Source: Alphaproteobacteria bacterium (GTDB lineage Bacteria > Pseudomonadota > Alphaproteobacteria > Micropepsales > Micropepsaceae). Taken from it: a stretch of 64,000 nucleotides of DNA. The first letter of the stretch is position 1; every line of letters begins with the position of its first letter. This document shows, piece after piece, positions 9,785 through 18,369 of this stretch. Location of the stretch: NCBI GenBank assembly GCA_019247845.1, contig JAFBAL010000044.1, forward strand, positions 1 through 64,000. Direction: 5' to 3'. The translations under genes and the position numbers were made by a program. The notes under the pieces were generated by a model. The model had not been told where the DNA came from and did not search any database. It was given only the letters and a program-made list of their open reading frames with translations.

Positions 9785-11556
9785 ACCGCACCGCGCTTGC
9801 GCTGTTCTTTACCGCCGCACTGCTGGGTGCCGCGCGCGCCGACGGCCCGCAGGTCCTGTCGTCTGCGGATGCGGAGCGCTACCGCCAGATCTTCGCCGCA
9901 GAGCGCGACGGCCGCTTCGAGAAGGCCGACGGCCTGATCGCGCAGCTGAACGACACTTCGCTCAAGGGCTATGTGCAGGCCGAGCACTATCTCTCGCCGC
10001 ACGGCAAGAAGGCGTCCGTCGAAGAGCTGGTCGACTGGCTGTCGAACTATCGCGAGCTTGCGATCGCGGACCGTATCTATCGCCTGGCCGTCAAGCGCTC
10101 GACCAAGAAGGTGCGCCGCCATCACAAGACGATCCTGGTCGCGGTGGTGACCAATATCCCCGCGCCCGCGTCCATGCCGCGCCAGCGCGGGGGCGGCTAT
10201 GAGGACGTAAACCTGCCCGATCCGCCGATCTCCTCGCCCGAAGGCGTCGCCGCGCTGGAGCAGATCAACGCCGACATCAAGAGCGACCAGCCCGACGCGG
10301 CGATGGCGGTGCTTCAGCCTTTGATCGACGGCGGCACCACGCCCGACTACGACATCGCGCGGCTGTCGCAGCGTATCGCCCAGTCCTATTTCATCGAGGG
10401 GCAGGACCAGAAGGCCTATGACCTCGCGACGCGCGCGGCGGACAAGGGACGAAAGTCGGCGCCGCTGCTCGACTGGAACGCCGGGCTGGCCGCCTATCGC
10501 ATGGGAATGTTCGCCGAAGCGGCCGGGCATTTCGAGACGCTGGCTCAGGTGGGCTCGGTGCCCAACTGGGTGCGCAGCGGCGCCGCGTTCTGGGCCGCGC
10601 GATCCTATATGCGCGCGGGCAATCCGGTGCGCGTGGTGACCTTGCTGTCGGCCGCGGCGCGCGAAGAGCCGACCTTCTACGGCCTGCTCGCGGAGCAGAT
10701 GCTGGGCACCGACGTGCAGGCGGGCTTCAGCGATCCCGTGCTGGACGATGCGAGCTTCGGGCGGCTGATGAGCTATCCGGCGGCGCATCGCGCGGCGGCG
10801 CTGGCGCAGGTGGGCGAGCTCGCCCACACCCAGCGCGAGATGGAGCGCGCCTTCGGCGAGATCGACTCCAAGCTCGATCCGGCCTTCGCCGGTCTCGCCC
10901 GCCAGGTCGGCGCGCCGAGCCTCGAGATGCGCGCCAGCGAGACCAGCGCCTCGCGCGGCGTCAAGCTGACGGGCCTCTTCCCCGTGCCGCCCTACAAGCC
11001 CGACGGCGGCTACACGATCGATCCGTCGCTGGTGCTTGCGATCGTCCGCGCGGAAAGCCGCTTCCATCCCGAGGCCGTCTCGGGCGCCGGCGCGCGCGGG
11101 TTGATGCAGATCATGCCGGGCACCGCCGACGCGATCGCCGGCCCCGGCGCGTCCTCGCAGCTGACCGATGCGAGCTACAACATGACGCTCGGCCAGCGCT
11201 ACGTCGCCAAGCTGCTCAACATGTACAACGGCAATCTCGTGATGCTCTGCGCGGCATACAATATCGGCGCGCTCAAGGTGTCGAACTGGATGGCGGCGCG
11301 CGAGGGCAAGGGCGACGATGCGCTGCTGTTCATCGAGAGCATGCACGCGCCCGAGACGCGCCTCTATGTGAAGCGCGTGCTGATGTATCACTGGATGTAC
11401 CGCCGCCGGCTGGGCCTCGACCAGGTGACCCTGACCGAGACCGCGTCAGGCGGCTGGCCGGTCTACAAGCCGCCGCACCAGCCTGCGCCGCCACCGCCTC
11501 CGCCGCCGCAGGCCGAACCGGATGACGAGCCCAATGCCATCGCCCCCACGGATTGA
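9781..11556 (+). CDS. Soluble lytic murein transglycosylase (Slt70-like)
   Basis: Periplasmic enzyme cleaving peptidoglycan glycan strands to 1,6-anhydro ends. It has a signal peptide (MNRTALALFFTAALLGAARA), a long alpha-helical superhelix, and the goose-lysozyme-like catalytic module with Glu425 in RAESRFHPEAVS, then GLMQIMPGTA at about 440 and CAAYNIG further on. The tail is proline-rich (PPPPPPPQ). Start ATG at 9781 overlaps the udg stop (ATGA). Length 591 is normal for the Slt family. Confidence 0.93.
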   Translation: MNRTALALFFTAALLGAARADGPQVLSSADAERYRQIFAAERDGRFEKADGLIAQLNDTSLKGYVQAEHYLSPHGKKASVEELVDWLSNYRELAIADRIYRLAVKRSTKKVRRHHKTILVAVVTNIPAPASMPRQRGGGYEDVNLPDPPISSPEGVAALEQINADIKSDQPDAAMAVLQPLIDGGTTPDYDIARLSQRIAQSYFIEGQDQKAYDLATRAADKGRKSAPLLDWNAGLAAYRMGMFAEAAGHFETLAQVGSVPNWVRSGAAFWAARSYMRAGNPVRVVTLLSAAAREEPTFYGLLAEQMLGTDVQAGFSDPVLDDASFGRLMSYPAAHRAAALAQVGELAHTQREMERAFGEIDSKLDPAFAGLARQVGAPSLEMRASETSASRGVKLTGLFPVPPYKPDGGYTIDPSLVLAIVRAESRFHPEAVSGAGARGLMQIMPGTADAIAGPGASSQLTDASYNMTLGQRYVAKLLNMYNGNLVMLCAAYNIGALKVSNWMAAREGKGDDALLFIESMHAPETRLYVKRVLMYHWMYRRRLGLDQVTLTETASGGWPVYKPPHQPAPPPPPPPQAEPDDEPNAIAPTD

Positions 11557-12079
11557 CGAGAGCAAGGCCTTCGTGCCGGTCCGCATCGCGGTGATGACCG
11601 TGTCGGACACGCGCGACCCGTCCGACGACGAGTCCGGCGACATCCTCGCCAAGCGCATCCAGGACGCGGGCCACGTCCTCGCCGCGCGCACCTTGCTGCG
11701 CGACGACCGGGATGCGATCGCCGCACAGCTTAAGACCTGGATCGCCGACAAGGGCATCGATGCCGTCATTTCGACCGGCGGCACCGGCCTCACCGGGCGC
11801 GATGTCACGGTGGAAGCGTTCCGCCCGCTGTTCGAGAAGGAGATCGACGGCTTCTCTGTCGTCTTCCATCAAATCTCCTACGAGAAGATCGGCACCTCGA
11901 CCTTGCAGTCGCGCGCCTGCGCGGGCGTCGCGGGCGGCACCTATCTCTTCGCCTTGCCCGGCTCGCCCGGCGCGGTGAAGGACGGCTGGGACGGAATCCT
12001 CAAGTGGCAGCTCGACATCCGCCACCGGCCCTGCAACTTCGTCGAGATCATGCCCAGGCTGGAGGAGCACAAGCGATGA
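11522..12079 (+). CDS. moaB: MoaB/MogA-family molybdopterin adenylyltransferase
   Basis: Molybdenum-cofactor protein that activates molybdopterin by adenylylation before metal insertion. The motifs VMTVSDTR, the signature STGGTGLTGRDVT and the LPGSPGAVKDGWDG tail are those of MoaB. The gene overlaps the end of slt by 35 bases; an internal ATG at 11534 would reduce this to 23. It is followed, with ATGA overlap, by a BNR propeller and a MoaD-like gene. No other cofactor genes (moaA, moaC, moaE) are nearby, so the local setting is unusual. Confidence 0.92.
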   Translation: MTSPMPSPPRIDESKAFVPVRIAVMTVSDTRDPSDDESGDILAKRIQDAGHVLAARTLLRDDRDAIAAQLKTWIADKGIDAVISTGGTGLTGRDVTVEAFRPLFEKEIDGFSVVFHQISYEKIGTSTLQSRACAGVAGGTYLFALPGSPGAVKDGWDGILKWQLDIRHRPCNFVEIMPRLEEHKR

Positions 12080-13188
12080 CCGTGGCGCTCGTCGTCGGCA
12101 CGCCCAAGGGCGCGGCCGTTCTCACAAGCAAGGACCGCAGGAGCTGGGACAGCGAGTTCGTGCTGCGCGGCTGGCCGGTGACGGCGAGCGTGGCGGACGA
12201 CCGGGGCCGCGTCTATGCGGCGGTGAACAGCCCGAACTACGGCGTCGCGATCTTCACCAGCGACGATCTGAAGACTTGGACTCAGCTGCCGGCTGCGCCG
12301 CGCTACCGTCCCGAAGACCGCGGCAATCCGGAGCATCACCGCATCGTCTCGCAGATGGATTTCGGCGGCGTGCTGAAGGGCGGCGGCCGCTTCGTCGATC
12401 AGATATGGACGCTGCATTTCGCGCATGGCGCCTTGTTCGCCGGCGTGTCCGAAGCAGGTCTCTTCGTCAGCCGCGACCGGGGCATGAGCTGGCAACCCAT
12501 CGACGGCTTCAACGAGCATCCCTCGCGCGACAGCTGGGTGCCGGGCTTCGGCGGGCTGGGCGCGCATACGATCCTGACCGACGGCAACGATCCCGACCGG
12601 ATGTGGGTCGGCGTCTCGGCCGCGGGCTTCTTCCGCACCGACGACGGCGGCCGGACCTGGGCCCCCAAGAACGACGGCGTCAACGGCGACATGGGCCAAT
12701 GCGTCCACAGCGTCACGCACGACCCCAAGAACGCGCGCGTGCTGTTCCGCCAGGAGCATCGCGGCGTGCATCGCAGCGACGACGGCGGCGACACCTGGCA
12801 GGTGATCGAGGACGGCCTGCCCGTCGGCGAATTGTCCGACGGCCATCGCTGTTCGTTCGGGTTCCCCTCGGCCATGGACCGGCGCAGCGGCAACGTCTTC
12901 GTGGTGCCGCTCACGGGCGACAATTTCCGATTTCCCCGCGACGGCCAGCTCGCGGTCTATCGCACCAGCGACGGGCGGAATTGGGAGGCCAAGACCAAGG
13001 GGCTTCCTTCGAACTGCTTCACCGCGGTGCTGCGGGGTTCGATGGCGGCAGACCAGCTCGATCCCGGCGGCGTCTATTTCGGCACCGCCTCGGGCGCCGT
13101 CTACGGCAGCAGCGACTGCGGCGAAAGCTGGAGCGAGGTCGCGAGCGGGTTGCCGCGCATCATGAGCGTCGAGGCCTATCAACGGTGA
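12076..13188 (+). CDS. BNR/Asp-box beta-propeller protein, function unknown
   Basis: A 370-residue cytoplasmic-looking protein with no signal peptide. It carries at least seven Asp-box motifs at about 17-24, 61-68, 132-139 (SRDRGMSW), 187-195 (RTDDGGRTW), 233-241 (RSDDGGDTW), 297-303 and 345-352. The spacing suits a six- or seven-bladed propeller of the sialidase/VPS10 superfamily. I see no convincing sialidase catalytic arginine triad, so glycosidase activity is not claimed. Start ATG overlaps moaB (ATGA) and the stop overlaps the MoaD-like gene (GTGA), so co-translation with a ubiquitin-fold carrier is the main clue to its role. Confidence 0.8.
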   Translation: MTVALVVGTPKGAAVLTSKDRRSWDSEFVLRGWPVTASVADDRGRVYAAVNSPNYGVAIFTSDDLKTWTQLPAAPRYRPEDRGNPEHHRIVSQMDFGGVLKGGGRFVDQIWTLHFAHGALFAGVSEAGLFVSRDRGMSWQPIDGFNEHPSRDSWVPGFGGLGAHTILTDGNDPDRMWVGVSAAGFFRTDDGGRTWAPKNDGVNGDMGQCVHSVTHDPKNARVLFRQEHRGVHRSDDGGDTWQVIEDGLPVGELSDGHRCSFGFPSAMDRRSGNVFVVPLTGDNFRFPRDGQLAVYRTSDGRNWEAKTKGLPSNCFTAVLRGSMAADQLDPGGVYFGTASGAVYGSSDCGESWSEVASGLPRIMSVEAYQR

Positions 13189-13466
13189 GCGCCAAGGTTC
13201 AGGTCCGCCTGCCGCCGGTGCTGCGCACCGTGATGGGCGGCTTGGGCGAGGTCGAGGGCGAAGGCGGCACCATCGGCCAAGTGCTCACCGATCTGGCCGC
13301 ACGCCATCCCGCGCTGGGCCTGCACCTCTTCGACGAGGCGGGAAGCCCGCGCCGCAACATCGTCTGCCTGCATCGGGGCGAGCTGATACGCGCGCGCGAG
13401 TTCGCCGCGCACACCGTCGAGCCCGGTGCCAGGCTGGTGATGACCAACGCGCTGGCGGGTGGCTGA
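13185..13466 (+). CDS. MoaD/ThiS-like ubiquitin-fold sulfur carrier or small modifier
   Basis: A 93-residue beta-grasp protein beginning VSAKVQVRLPPVLRTVMGG from a GTG that overlaps the propeller's stop codon. It ends in ...NALAGG, the free C-terminal Gly-Gly that MoaD, ThiS and small archaeal-type modifiers need for adenylation and thiocarboxylation. MoaD proper is usually about 80 residues and sits beside moaE, which is absent here. The coupling to a BNR propeller suggests a separate sulfur-transfer or conjugation role. The family assignment is firm; the pathway is inference. Confidence 0.85.
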   Translation: MSAKVQVRLPPVLRTVMGGLGEVEGEGGTIGQVLTDLAARHPALGLHLFDEAGSPRRNIVCLHRGELIRAREFAAHTVEPGARLVMTNALAGG

Positions 13467-13651
13467 TGTGGTGGATGCTGTGGAAGAACCCGCTGAGCGC
13501 CGCCGCCGGCTATATCGCCATGGCCGTGCCCACGGCGCTGATCCTCTTCGCGCTGGTCATGGCGGTGATCGTGGGCTGGCGGAACTGGTTCGGTCTCGGC
13601 ACCAGGGACAAATCGCGCAAGGACGACGACAACGAAGCCAGCCGGCACTAG
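13466..13651 (+). CDS. Small single-pass membrane protein
   Basis: A 61-residue protein with one hydrophobic segment (about residues 14-37, AAGYIAMAVPTALILFALVM) and a charged C-terminal tail rich in Lys and Asp. The ATG shares one base with the stop of the MoaD-like gene (TGATG), making it the sixth gene of the overlapping udg operon. No family recognised. Confidence 0.62.
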   Translation: MWWMLWKNPLSAAAGYIAMAVPTALILFALVMAVIVGWRNWFGLGTRDKSRKDDDNEASRH

Positions 13652-13676
13652 ACGCGCCAATTGACCAGCCGCGCCG

Positions 13677-14306
13677 CTATTTGACGAGCCGCGCCTCGGT
13701 CGAGCTTTCGACCTGCTCTTTCGTCACGCCCGGCGCCAGCTCGACGAGCTGGAGACCGCCGTCGACCACGTCGAACATCGCGAGGTTGGTGATCACGCGC
13801 TGCACGCATTTCACGCCGGTGAGCGGCAGCGAACACTTCTTCAGCAGCTTCGGCTTTCCCGCCTTGTCGGTGTGATCCATCACCACGACGCAGCGCTTGA
13901 CGCCCGCGACCAGGTCCATCGCGCCGCCCATGCCTTTGACGAGCTTGCCCGGCACCATCCAGTTGGCGAGATCGCCCTCTTCCGACACCTCCATCGCGCC
14001 CAGGATCGACAGGTCGATATGCCCGCCGCGGATCATCGCGAAGCTGTCGGACGACGAGAAATAAGAGGTGCGCGGCAGCGCGGTCACCGTCTGCTTGCCG
14101 GCATTGATCAGGTCGGGATCGACCTCGTTGTCGAGCGGGAACGGGCCCATGCCGAGCATGCCGTTCTCGGACTGCAGGGTCACGTCCATGCCTTCAGGGA
14201 TGTAGTTGGCGACCAGGGTCGGGATGCCGATGCCCAGATTGACGTAGAAGCCGTCGCGCAATTCGCGCGCCGCCAGCTTGGCCATGTCGTCGCGGGTCCA
14301 GGGCAT
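13677..14306 (-). CDS. scoB: 3-oxoacid (succinyl-CoA:acetoacetate) CoA-transferase subunit B
   Basis: Catalytic beta subunit of the two-chain CoA-transferase that activates acetoacetate with CoA from succinyl-CoA. The catalytic glutamate is E47 in the motif [11 protein letters not shown], and [14 protein letters not shown] precedes it. Length 209 is normal. The gene belongs with scoA (14765-15463), but an acetyltransferase gene lies between the two; scoB starts 3 bases after that gene's stop, so all three are probably one transcript. Confidence 0.94.
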   Translation of the reverse strand: MPWTRDDMAKLAARELRDGFYVNLGIGIPTLVANYIPEGMDVTLQSENGMLGMGPFPLDNEVDPDLINAGKQTVTALPRTSYFSSSDSFAMIRGGHIDLSILGAMEVSEEGDLANWMVPGKLVKGMGGAMDLVAGVKRCVVVMDHTDKAGKPKLLKKCSLPLTGVKCVQRVITNLAMFDVVDGGLQLVELAPGVTKEQVESSTEARLVK

Positions 14307-14309
14307 GCG

Positions 14310-14765
14310 TCAGCTCTCCATGACGTTCAAGGTGAGGAGCGGGCGCTCCCAGGTGACATGCGCCGCCGGCGCCAGCACGCCCGAGCGCACCGCGCCCATG
14401 CGCTCGTAGAAGCCGACCGACGGCGGATGCGAGCCGATGGCGACGGTGCCGAAGCCGTGCGCGCGCGCGGTGCGTTTCATGTGCTCGAACAGAGCGCGGC
14501 CGACGCCCGAGCCCTGCGCCGCGTCCGACACGAACATCAGGTCGAGATCGGCCTCGCCCTCGACCACTAGGCTGTAGAAGCCGAGCAGCGCGCCGTCGGC
14601 GTCGGCGACGAACACCGCGTTGTGCTCCAAGGTGTCCGCGGTGACGAAATAGTCCTCGATGATGCGATAGTACTCGCCCTGATAGGCGCGCGAGCCGTGC
14701 ATCAGGGCATTCATCGCCCTGAGGTCCGACGGCTCCGCCGCGCGTATCGAGAACGCTTCCGCCAT
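14310..14765 (-). CDS. GNAT-family N-acetyltransferase
   Basis: A 151-residue GNAT protein with a recognisable acetyl-CoA loop region (AAQGSGVGRALFEHM, motif A) and a C-terminal FYERMGAV strand. The substrate is unknown. Its ATG shares one base with the scoA stop (TGATG), and scoB begins 3 bases downstream, so it sits inside the CoA-transferase operon, an uncommon arrangement. It could detoxify or modify a product of ketone-body metabolism, or be a chance insertion. Confidence 0.85.
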   Translation of the reverse strand: MAEAFSIRAAEPSDLRAMNALMHGSRAYQGEYYRIIEDYFVTADTLEHNAVFVADADGALLGFYSLVVEGEADLDLMFVSDAAQGSGVGRALFEHMKRTARAHGFGTVAIGSHPPSVGFYERMGAVRSGVLAPAAHVTWERPLLTLNVMES

Positions 14766-15463
14766 CAGACGGTCCTGACCGTGCGCTTCTCGATGCGCTT
14801 CTCGTACGTCGCGCCGCCGACGATGCGCTGCACGAAGATGCCGGGCGTGTGGATGAGGTCCGGATCGATGGAGCCCGTCGGCACCAGCTCCTCGACCTCG
14901 GCGACTGTGACCTTGCCGGCCATCGCCATCATCGGATTGAAGTTCCGCGCGGTCTTGCGATAGATGAGGTTGCCCTCCGCATCGCCCTTCCAGGCCTTGA
15001 CGATGGCAAGATCGGCGCGCAAGCCGCGCTCGAGCACGTAAGTCTCGCCGTCGAACTCCTTCAGCTCCTTGCCCTCGGCGACCAGTGTGCCGACGCCGGT
15101 CTTGGTGTAGAAGCCCGGGATGCCCGCCCCGCCCGCGCGGATGCGCTCGGCCAGGGTGCCTTGCGGATTGAATTCGAGCTCCAGCTCGCCGTTCAGATAC
15201 TGCCGCTCGAAGGTCTCGTTCTCGCCGACATAGGAGCTGATCATCTTCTTGATCTGGCGCGTCTGCAGCAGCAGGCCGAGCCCGAAATCGTCGACGCCGG
15301 CATTGTTGGAGATGACGGTGATGGCCTTCACGCCGCTGTCGCGCAGCGCGAAGATCAGCGTCTCGGGGATGCCGCACAGGCCGAAGCCGCCGGCCATGAC
15401 GGTCATGCCGTCGAACAGCAGGCCTTCGAGCGCGGCCTTTGCGTTGGGATGGACCTTTTTCAT
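14765..15463 (-). CDS. scoA: 3-oxoacid CoA-transferase subunit A
   Basis: Alpha subunit partner of scoB for succinyl-CoA:3-ketoacid CoA transfer. The glycine-rich [13 protein letters not shown] and [17 protein letters not shown] are characteristic of the family. The ATG at 15463 begins [15 protein letters not shown] and gives 232 residues, as expected. It is the first gene of a three-gene leftward operon, divergent from a secreted protein gene about 150 bases away. Confidence 0.95.
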   Translation of the reverse strand: MKKVHPNAKAALEGLLFDGMTVMAGGFGLCGIPETLIFALRDSGVKAITVISNNAGVDDFGLGLLLQTRQIKKMISSYVGENETFERQYLNGELELEFNPQGTLAERIRAGGAGIPGFYTKTGVGTLVAEGKELKEFDGETYVLERGLRADLAIVKAWKGDAEGNLIYRKTARNFNPMMAMAGKVTVAEVEELVPTGSIDPDLIHTPGIFVQRIVGGATYEKRIEKRTVRTV

Positions 15464-15610
15464 CGATCTCTTTGCGAGGTGACGGCGGCGCGGATTATCG
15501 ATGATGCGAGAAAAGCGGGCAACCCAATCTTAAGCGTCGGACGTATTGCTCGTGGAAAGCGAAAATGGAAAGATCGTATCAAGGGGGCGCGCTTCGCAAG
15601 GAGTGACGCA

Positions 15611-16630
15611 ATGAAGCCGGTTCTCGCCGCGTCCGCGGCCCTTTCGCTTGCCCTGATCCAACCCAGTCTTGCCGCCACCCACAAGAAGGCCCATCCCGAC
15701 TGGCAGTACGGCTCGATGGCCGGCGCCGATCTGGGGCAGAACGCCGACCTGCACGGCGCGGTGCCCTTCCCGGCCGACAACGCGTGGAACACGGACATCT
15801 CGGGCAGCGACGTCGATCCGAACTCGGACAACCTGATCAAGTCCATCGGGCTCGGCACCGGGCTGCATCCCGATTTCGGCAGCGGCACTTATGCGCATGC
15901 GATCATCGGCATCCCCTATGTCGTGGTGTCCGACGACCAGCGCTACGTGAAGATCAGGCTCAAGGCCTACAAGGACGAGAGCGACAAGGGTCCGTTTCCC
16001 GTGCCGCCCGACGCGCCGATCGAAGGCTACCGTCCCGACGGCAGGAAGTTCGGCGGCGACCGCCACGTGATCGTCATCGACCGCGACACCAACCGCATGT
16101 ACGAGATGTACCGCGCCTTCCCGATCCTGAAGATGCAATGGAAGGCGGATGCGGGCGCGCTGTTCCATCTGGACAGCGACGACGTCCGCCCGACGCAGCA
16201 GCCGGGCTGGACCAGCGCCGACGCCGCGGGCCTGCCGATCTTCCCGGGGCTCGCGCGCTACGACGAAGCCCGGACCGGCACGATCGCACATGCGCTGCGC
16301 TTCACTGTGGCGCACTCGCGCCGCGCCTATGTGCCGCCGGCGAACCACTGGGCGTCCGACGACGACAACCCGAACCTGCCGCCCATGGGCATGCGGGTGC
16401 GGCTGAAGGCGAGCTACAAGATCCCGTCCGGCTTCAGCACCGAGACCAAGGCCATCCTGCAGGCGCTGAAGACCTATGGCATGATGGTCGCCGACAACGG
16501 CAGCAACTGGTACATCTCCGGCGCCCCCAACGACGGCTGGAACAACGACCACCTCGTCGGCGAACTGTCCCAGGTCAAGGGCTCCAACTTCGAGGTCGTG
16601 AAGATGGAAGGGATCGTGACGCCGCCGTAA
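15611..16630 (+). CDS. Secreted conserved protein of unknown function
   Basis: A 339-residue exported protein: signal peptide MKPVLAASAALSLALIQPSLAA, cleaved near residue 22, then a single globular region. Recurring features include PFPADNAWNTDIS, HALRFTVAHSRRAYVPP and a DNGSNWYISGAP block. These resemble uncharacterised secreted proteins of soil bacteria that I remember only as hypothetical. The start has a good AAGGAG eight bases upstream. It lies just upstream of the T2SS operon, so it might be a secretion substrate, but nothing in the sequence proves it. Confidence 0.7.
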   Translation: MKPVLAASAALSLALIQPSLAATHKKAHPDWQYGSMAGADLGQNADLHGAVPFPADNAWNTDISGSDVDPNSDNLIKSIGLGTGLHPDFGSGTYAHAIIGIPYVVVSDDQRYVKIRLKAYKDESDKGPFPVPPDAPIEGYRPDGRKFGGDRHVIVIDRDTNRMYEMYRAFPILKMQWKADAGALFHLDSDDVRPTQQPGWTSADAAGLPIFPGLARYDEARTGTIAHALRFTVAHSRRAYVPPANHWASDDDNPNLPPMGMRVRLKASYKIPSGFSTETKAILQALKTYGMMVADNGSNWYISGAPNDGWNNDHLVGELSQVKGSNFEVVKMEGIVTPP

Positions 16631-16678
16631 CGGCTTGGCGGGTAGCACCGGCGCCGCCACAACCTGTATAGTGGCGGC

Positions 16679-18367
16679 ATGGCGGCATTGGAAAATCCCC
16701 GGCCTGCGGATTTCGCGCAGCACCTGCTATCGAGCGGCAAGGTCGCCGCCGATGCGCTGGCGCGCGCCGAGCAGATCGCCGCCGAGAGCGGCGAGCGCCT
16801 GGAGCACGTGCTCACCCGGCTGGGCATGGTCTCGGACAAGGACCTGGCCGACGCCCTGGCCGCCTATCTGGGCCTGAAGCTCGTCACACCGGCCGACTTC
16901 CCCGCGACACCGGTGCTGGAAGAGCGGTTGCGCCGCGCCTTCCTGCGCGACAAGCAGCTCATCCCGATCGAGGACCGTGGCGACGCGGTCGCGGTCGCGA
17001 TGGTCCATCCGCTCGACACCTATGCCTGCGACGCGGTGCGCTTCGCGACCGGCAAGCAGGTCGTGCGTCACATCGTCTATCCGGCCGATTTCGAAGCCGC
17101 CTATGCCAAGCTCTACGGCGAAGGCAAGTCCGAGATCCGCCAGATCTTCGAGCAGGCGCCCGACACGGGCGCCGACGTCTTCGGCGACGACATCGACCGG
17201 CTGAAGGACACGGCGAGCGAGGCGCCGGTCATCCGGCTGGTGAACCACCTCATCACCCGCGCCGTGGAAAGCCGCGCCTCGGACATCCATATCGAGCCGA
17301 TGGAAGACGAGCTGCGCATCCGCTACCGCATCGACGGCGTGCTGCAGGCGGTGGAGTCGCCGCCGCCGCATCTGGGCTCGCTGGTGATTTCGCGCATCAA
17401 GATCATGGCCCGGCTCAACATCGCCGAGCGGCGCCTGGCTCAGGATGGGCGCATCGGCATCGCGGTTCGCGGCAAGGACATCGACATGCGCGTCGCGACC
17501 ACGCCGACGATCCATGGCGAGAGCGTGGTGCTTCGCATCCTCGACCGCGGCAGCCTGAACCTCGATTTCGCGACCTTGGGTTTCGACGACGACGTGGTCG
17601 GCCAGTTCCGCGCCTTGGTGAAGGAGCCGCATGGCATCGTGCTGGTGACGGGTCCGACCGGCAGCGGCAAGACCACGACGCTCTACGCCGCGCTGACCGA
17701 GCTCAACACCATCGACAAGAAGATCCTCACCATCGAGGACCCCGTCGAGTACCAGCTCCCGGGCATCAACCAGGTGCAGGTCAAGCCGCAGATCGGGCTG
17801 ACCTTCGCCAACGCCTTGCGCTCGTTCCTGCGCCACGATCCCGACATCATGATGATCGGCGAGATCCGCGACCTGGAGACCGCGCAGATCGCGGTGCAGG
17901 CGGCGCTGACCGGCCACCTGATCCTCTCGACCCTGCATACCAACGACGCGGCGAGCGCGGTGACGCGGCTGATGGACATGGGGGTCGAGGACTATCTCCT
18001 GACCTCGACCATCAACGGCGTGGCGGCGCAGCGCCTGGTGCGTACGCTTTGCATCCATTGCCGCGAGAGCTACGAGCCCGTCGCCGAGCTGGCCGAGAAG
18101 ATGCATCTGCCGTCGGGCAGGCTGTGGCGCGCCGTGGGCTGCGCGCATTGCAACCACACCGGCTTCAAAGGGCGAAGCTCCATCGTCGAGGTGCTGCCGC
18201 TCACCAACGAGCTGCGCCGCGAGCTGCTCAAGAGCGGCGATGCCGAAGCCTTGCAGCGCGTCGCGGTCGACGGCGGCATGCAGACGATGCGCGCGCATGG
18301 CCTGAAGAAGGCCGCGGCCGGATTGACGACGGTCGAGGAAGTCCTTCGCGCGACGCGGTCGGTCTGA
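16679..18367 (+). CDS. gspE: Type II secretion ATPase GspE
   Basis: Cytoplasmic hexameric ATPase powering pseudopilus assembly. The N-terminal MshEN/GspE_N domain (about 1-150) is followed by the catalytic core: ASDIHIEP at about 200, Walker A GPTGSGKTTT at about 325, the Asp box, and Walker B DIMMIGEIRD at about 389. A tetracysteine zinc element comes next (C458, C461, C488, C491). Length 562 is standard. It is the first gene of a ten-gene gsp operon, and gspF follows after two bases. Confidence 0.97.
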   Translation: MAALENPRPADFAQHLLSSGKVAADALARAEQIAAESGERLEHVLTRLGMVSDKDLADALAAYLGLKLVTPADFPATPVLEERLRRAFLRDKQLIPIEDRGDAVAVAMVHPLDTYACDAVRFATGKQVVRHIVYPADFEAAYAKLYGEGKSEIRQIFEQAPDTGADVFGDDIDRLKDTASEAPVIRLVNHLITRAVESRASDIHIEPMEDELRIRYRIDGVLQAVESPPPHLGSLVISRIKIMARLNIAERRLAQDGRIGIAVRGKDIDMRVATTPTIHGESVVLRILDRGSLNLDFATLGFDDDVVGQFRALVKEPHGIVLVTGPTGSGKTTTLYAALTELNTIDKKILTIEDPVEYQLPGINQVQVKPQIGLTFANALRSFLRHDPDIMMIGEIRDLETAQIAVQAALTGHLILSTLHTNDAASAVTRLMDMGVEDYLLTSTINGVAAQRLVRTLCIHCRESYEPVAELAEKMHLPSGRLWRAVGCAHCNHTGFKGRSSIVEVLPLTNELRRELLKSGDAEALQRVAVDGGMQTMRAHGLKKAAAGLTTVEEVLRATRSV

Positions 18368-18369
18368 GC

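Noticed and set aside
12276-13184. Upstream portion of the frame that encodes the MoaD-like protein
   Set aside because: Residues before the GTG at 13185 are arginine-rich and lie opposite codon use of the BNR gene; only the last 93 residues match a family.
12076-13188. Calling the BNR protein a sialidase
   Set aside because: Asp boxes are structural and occur in many propellers; no signal peptide or catalytic arginine triad with Tyr/Glu pair could be identified.
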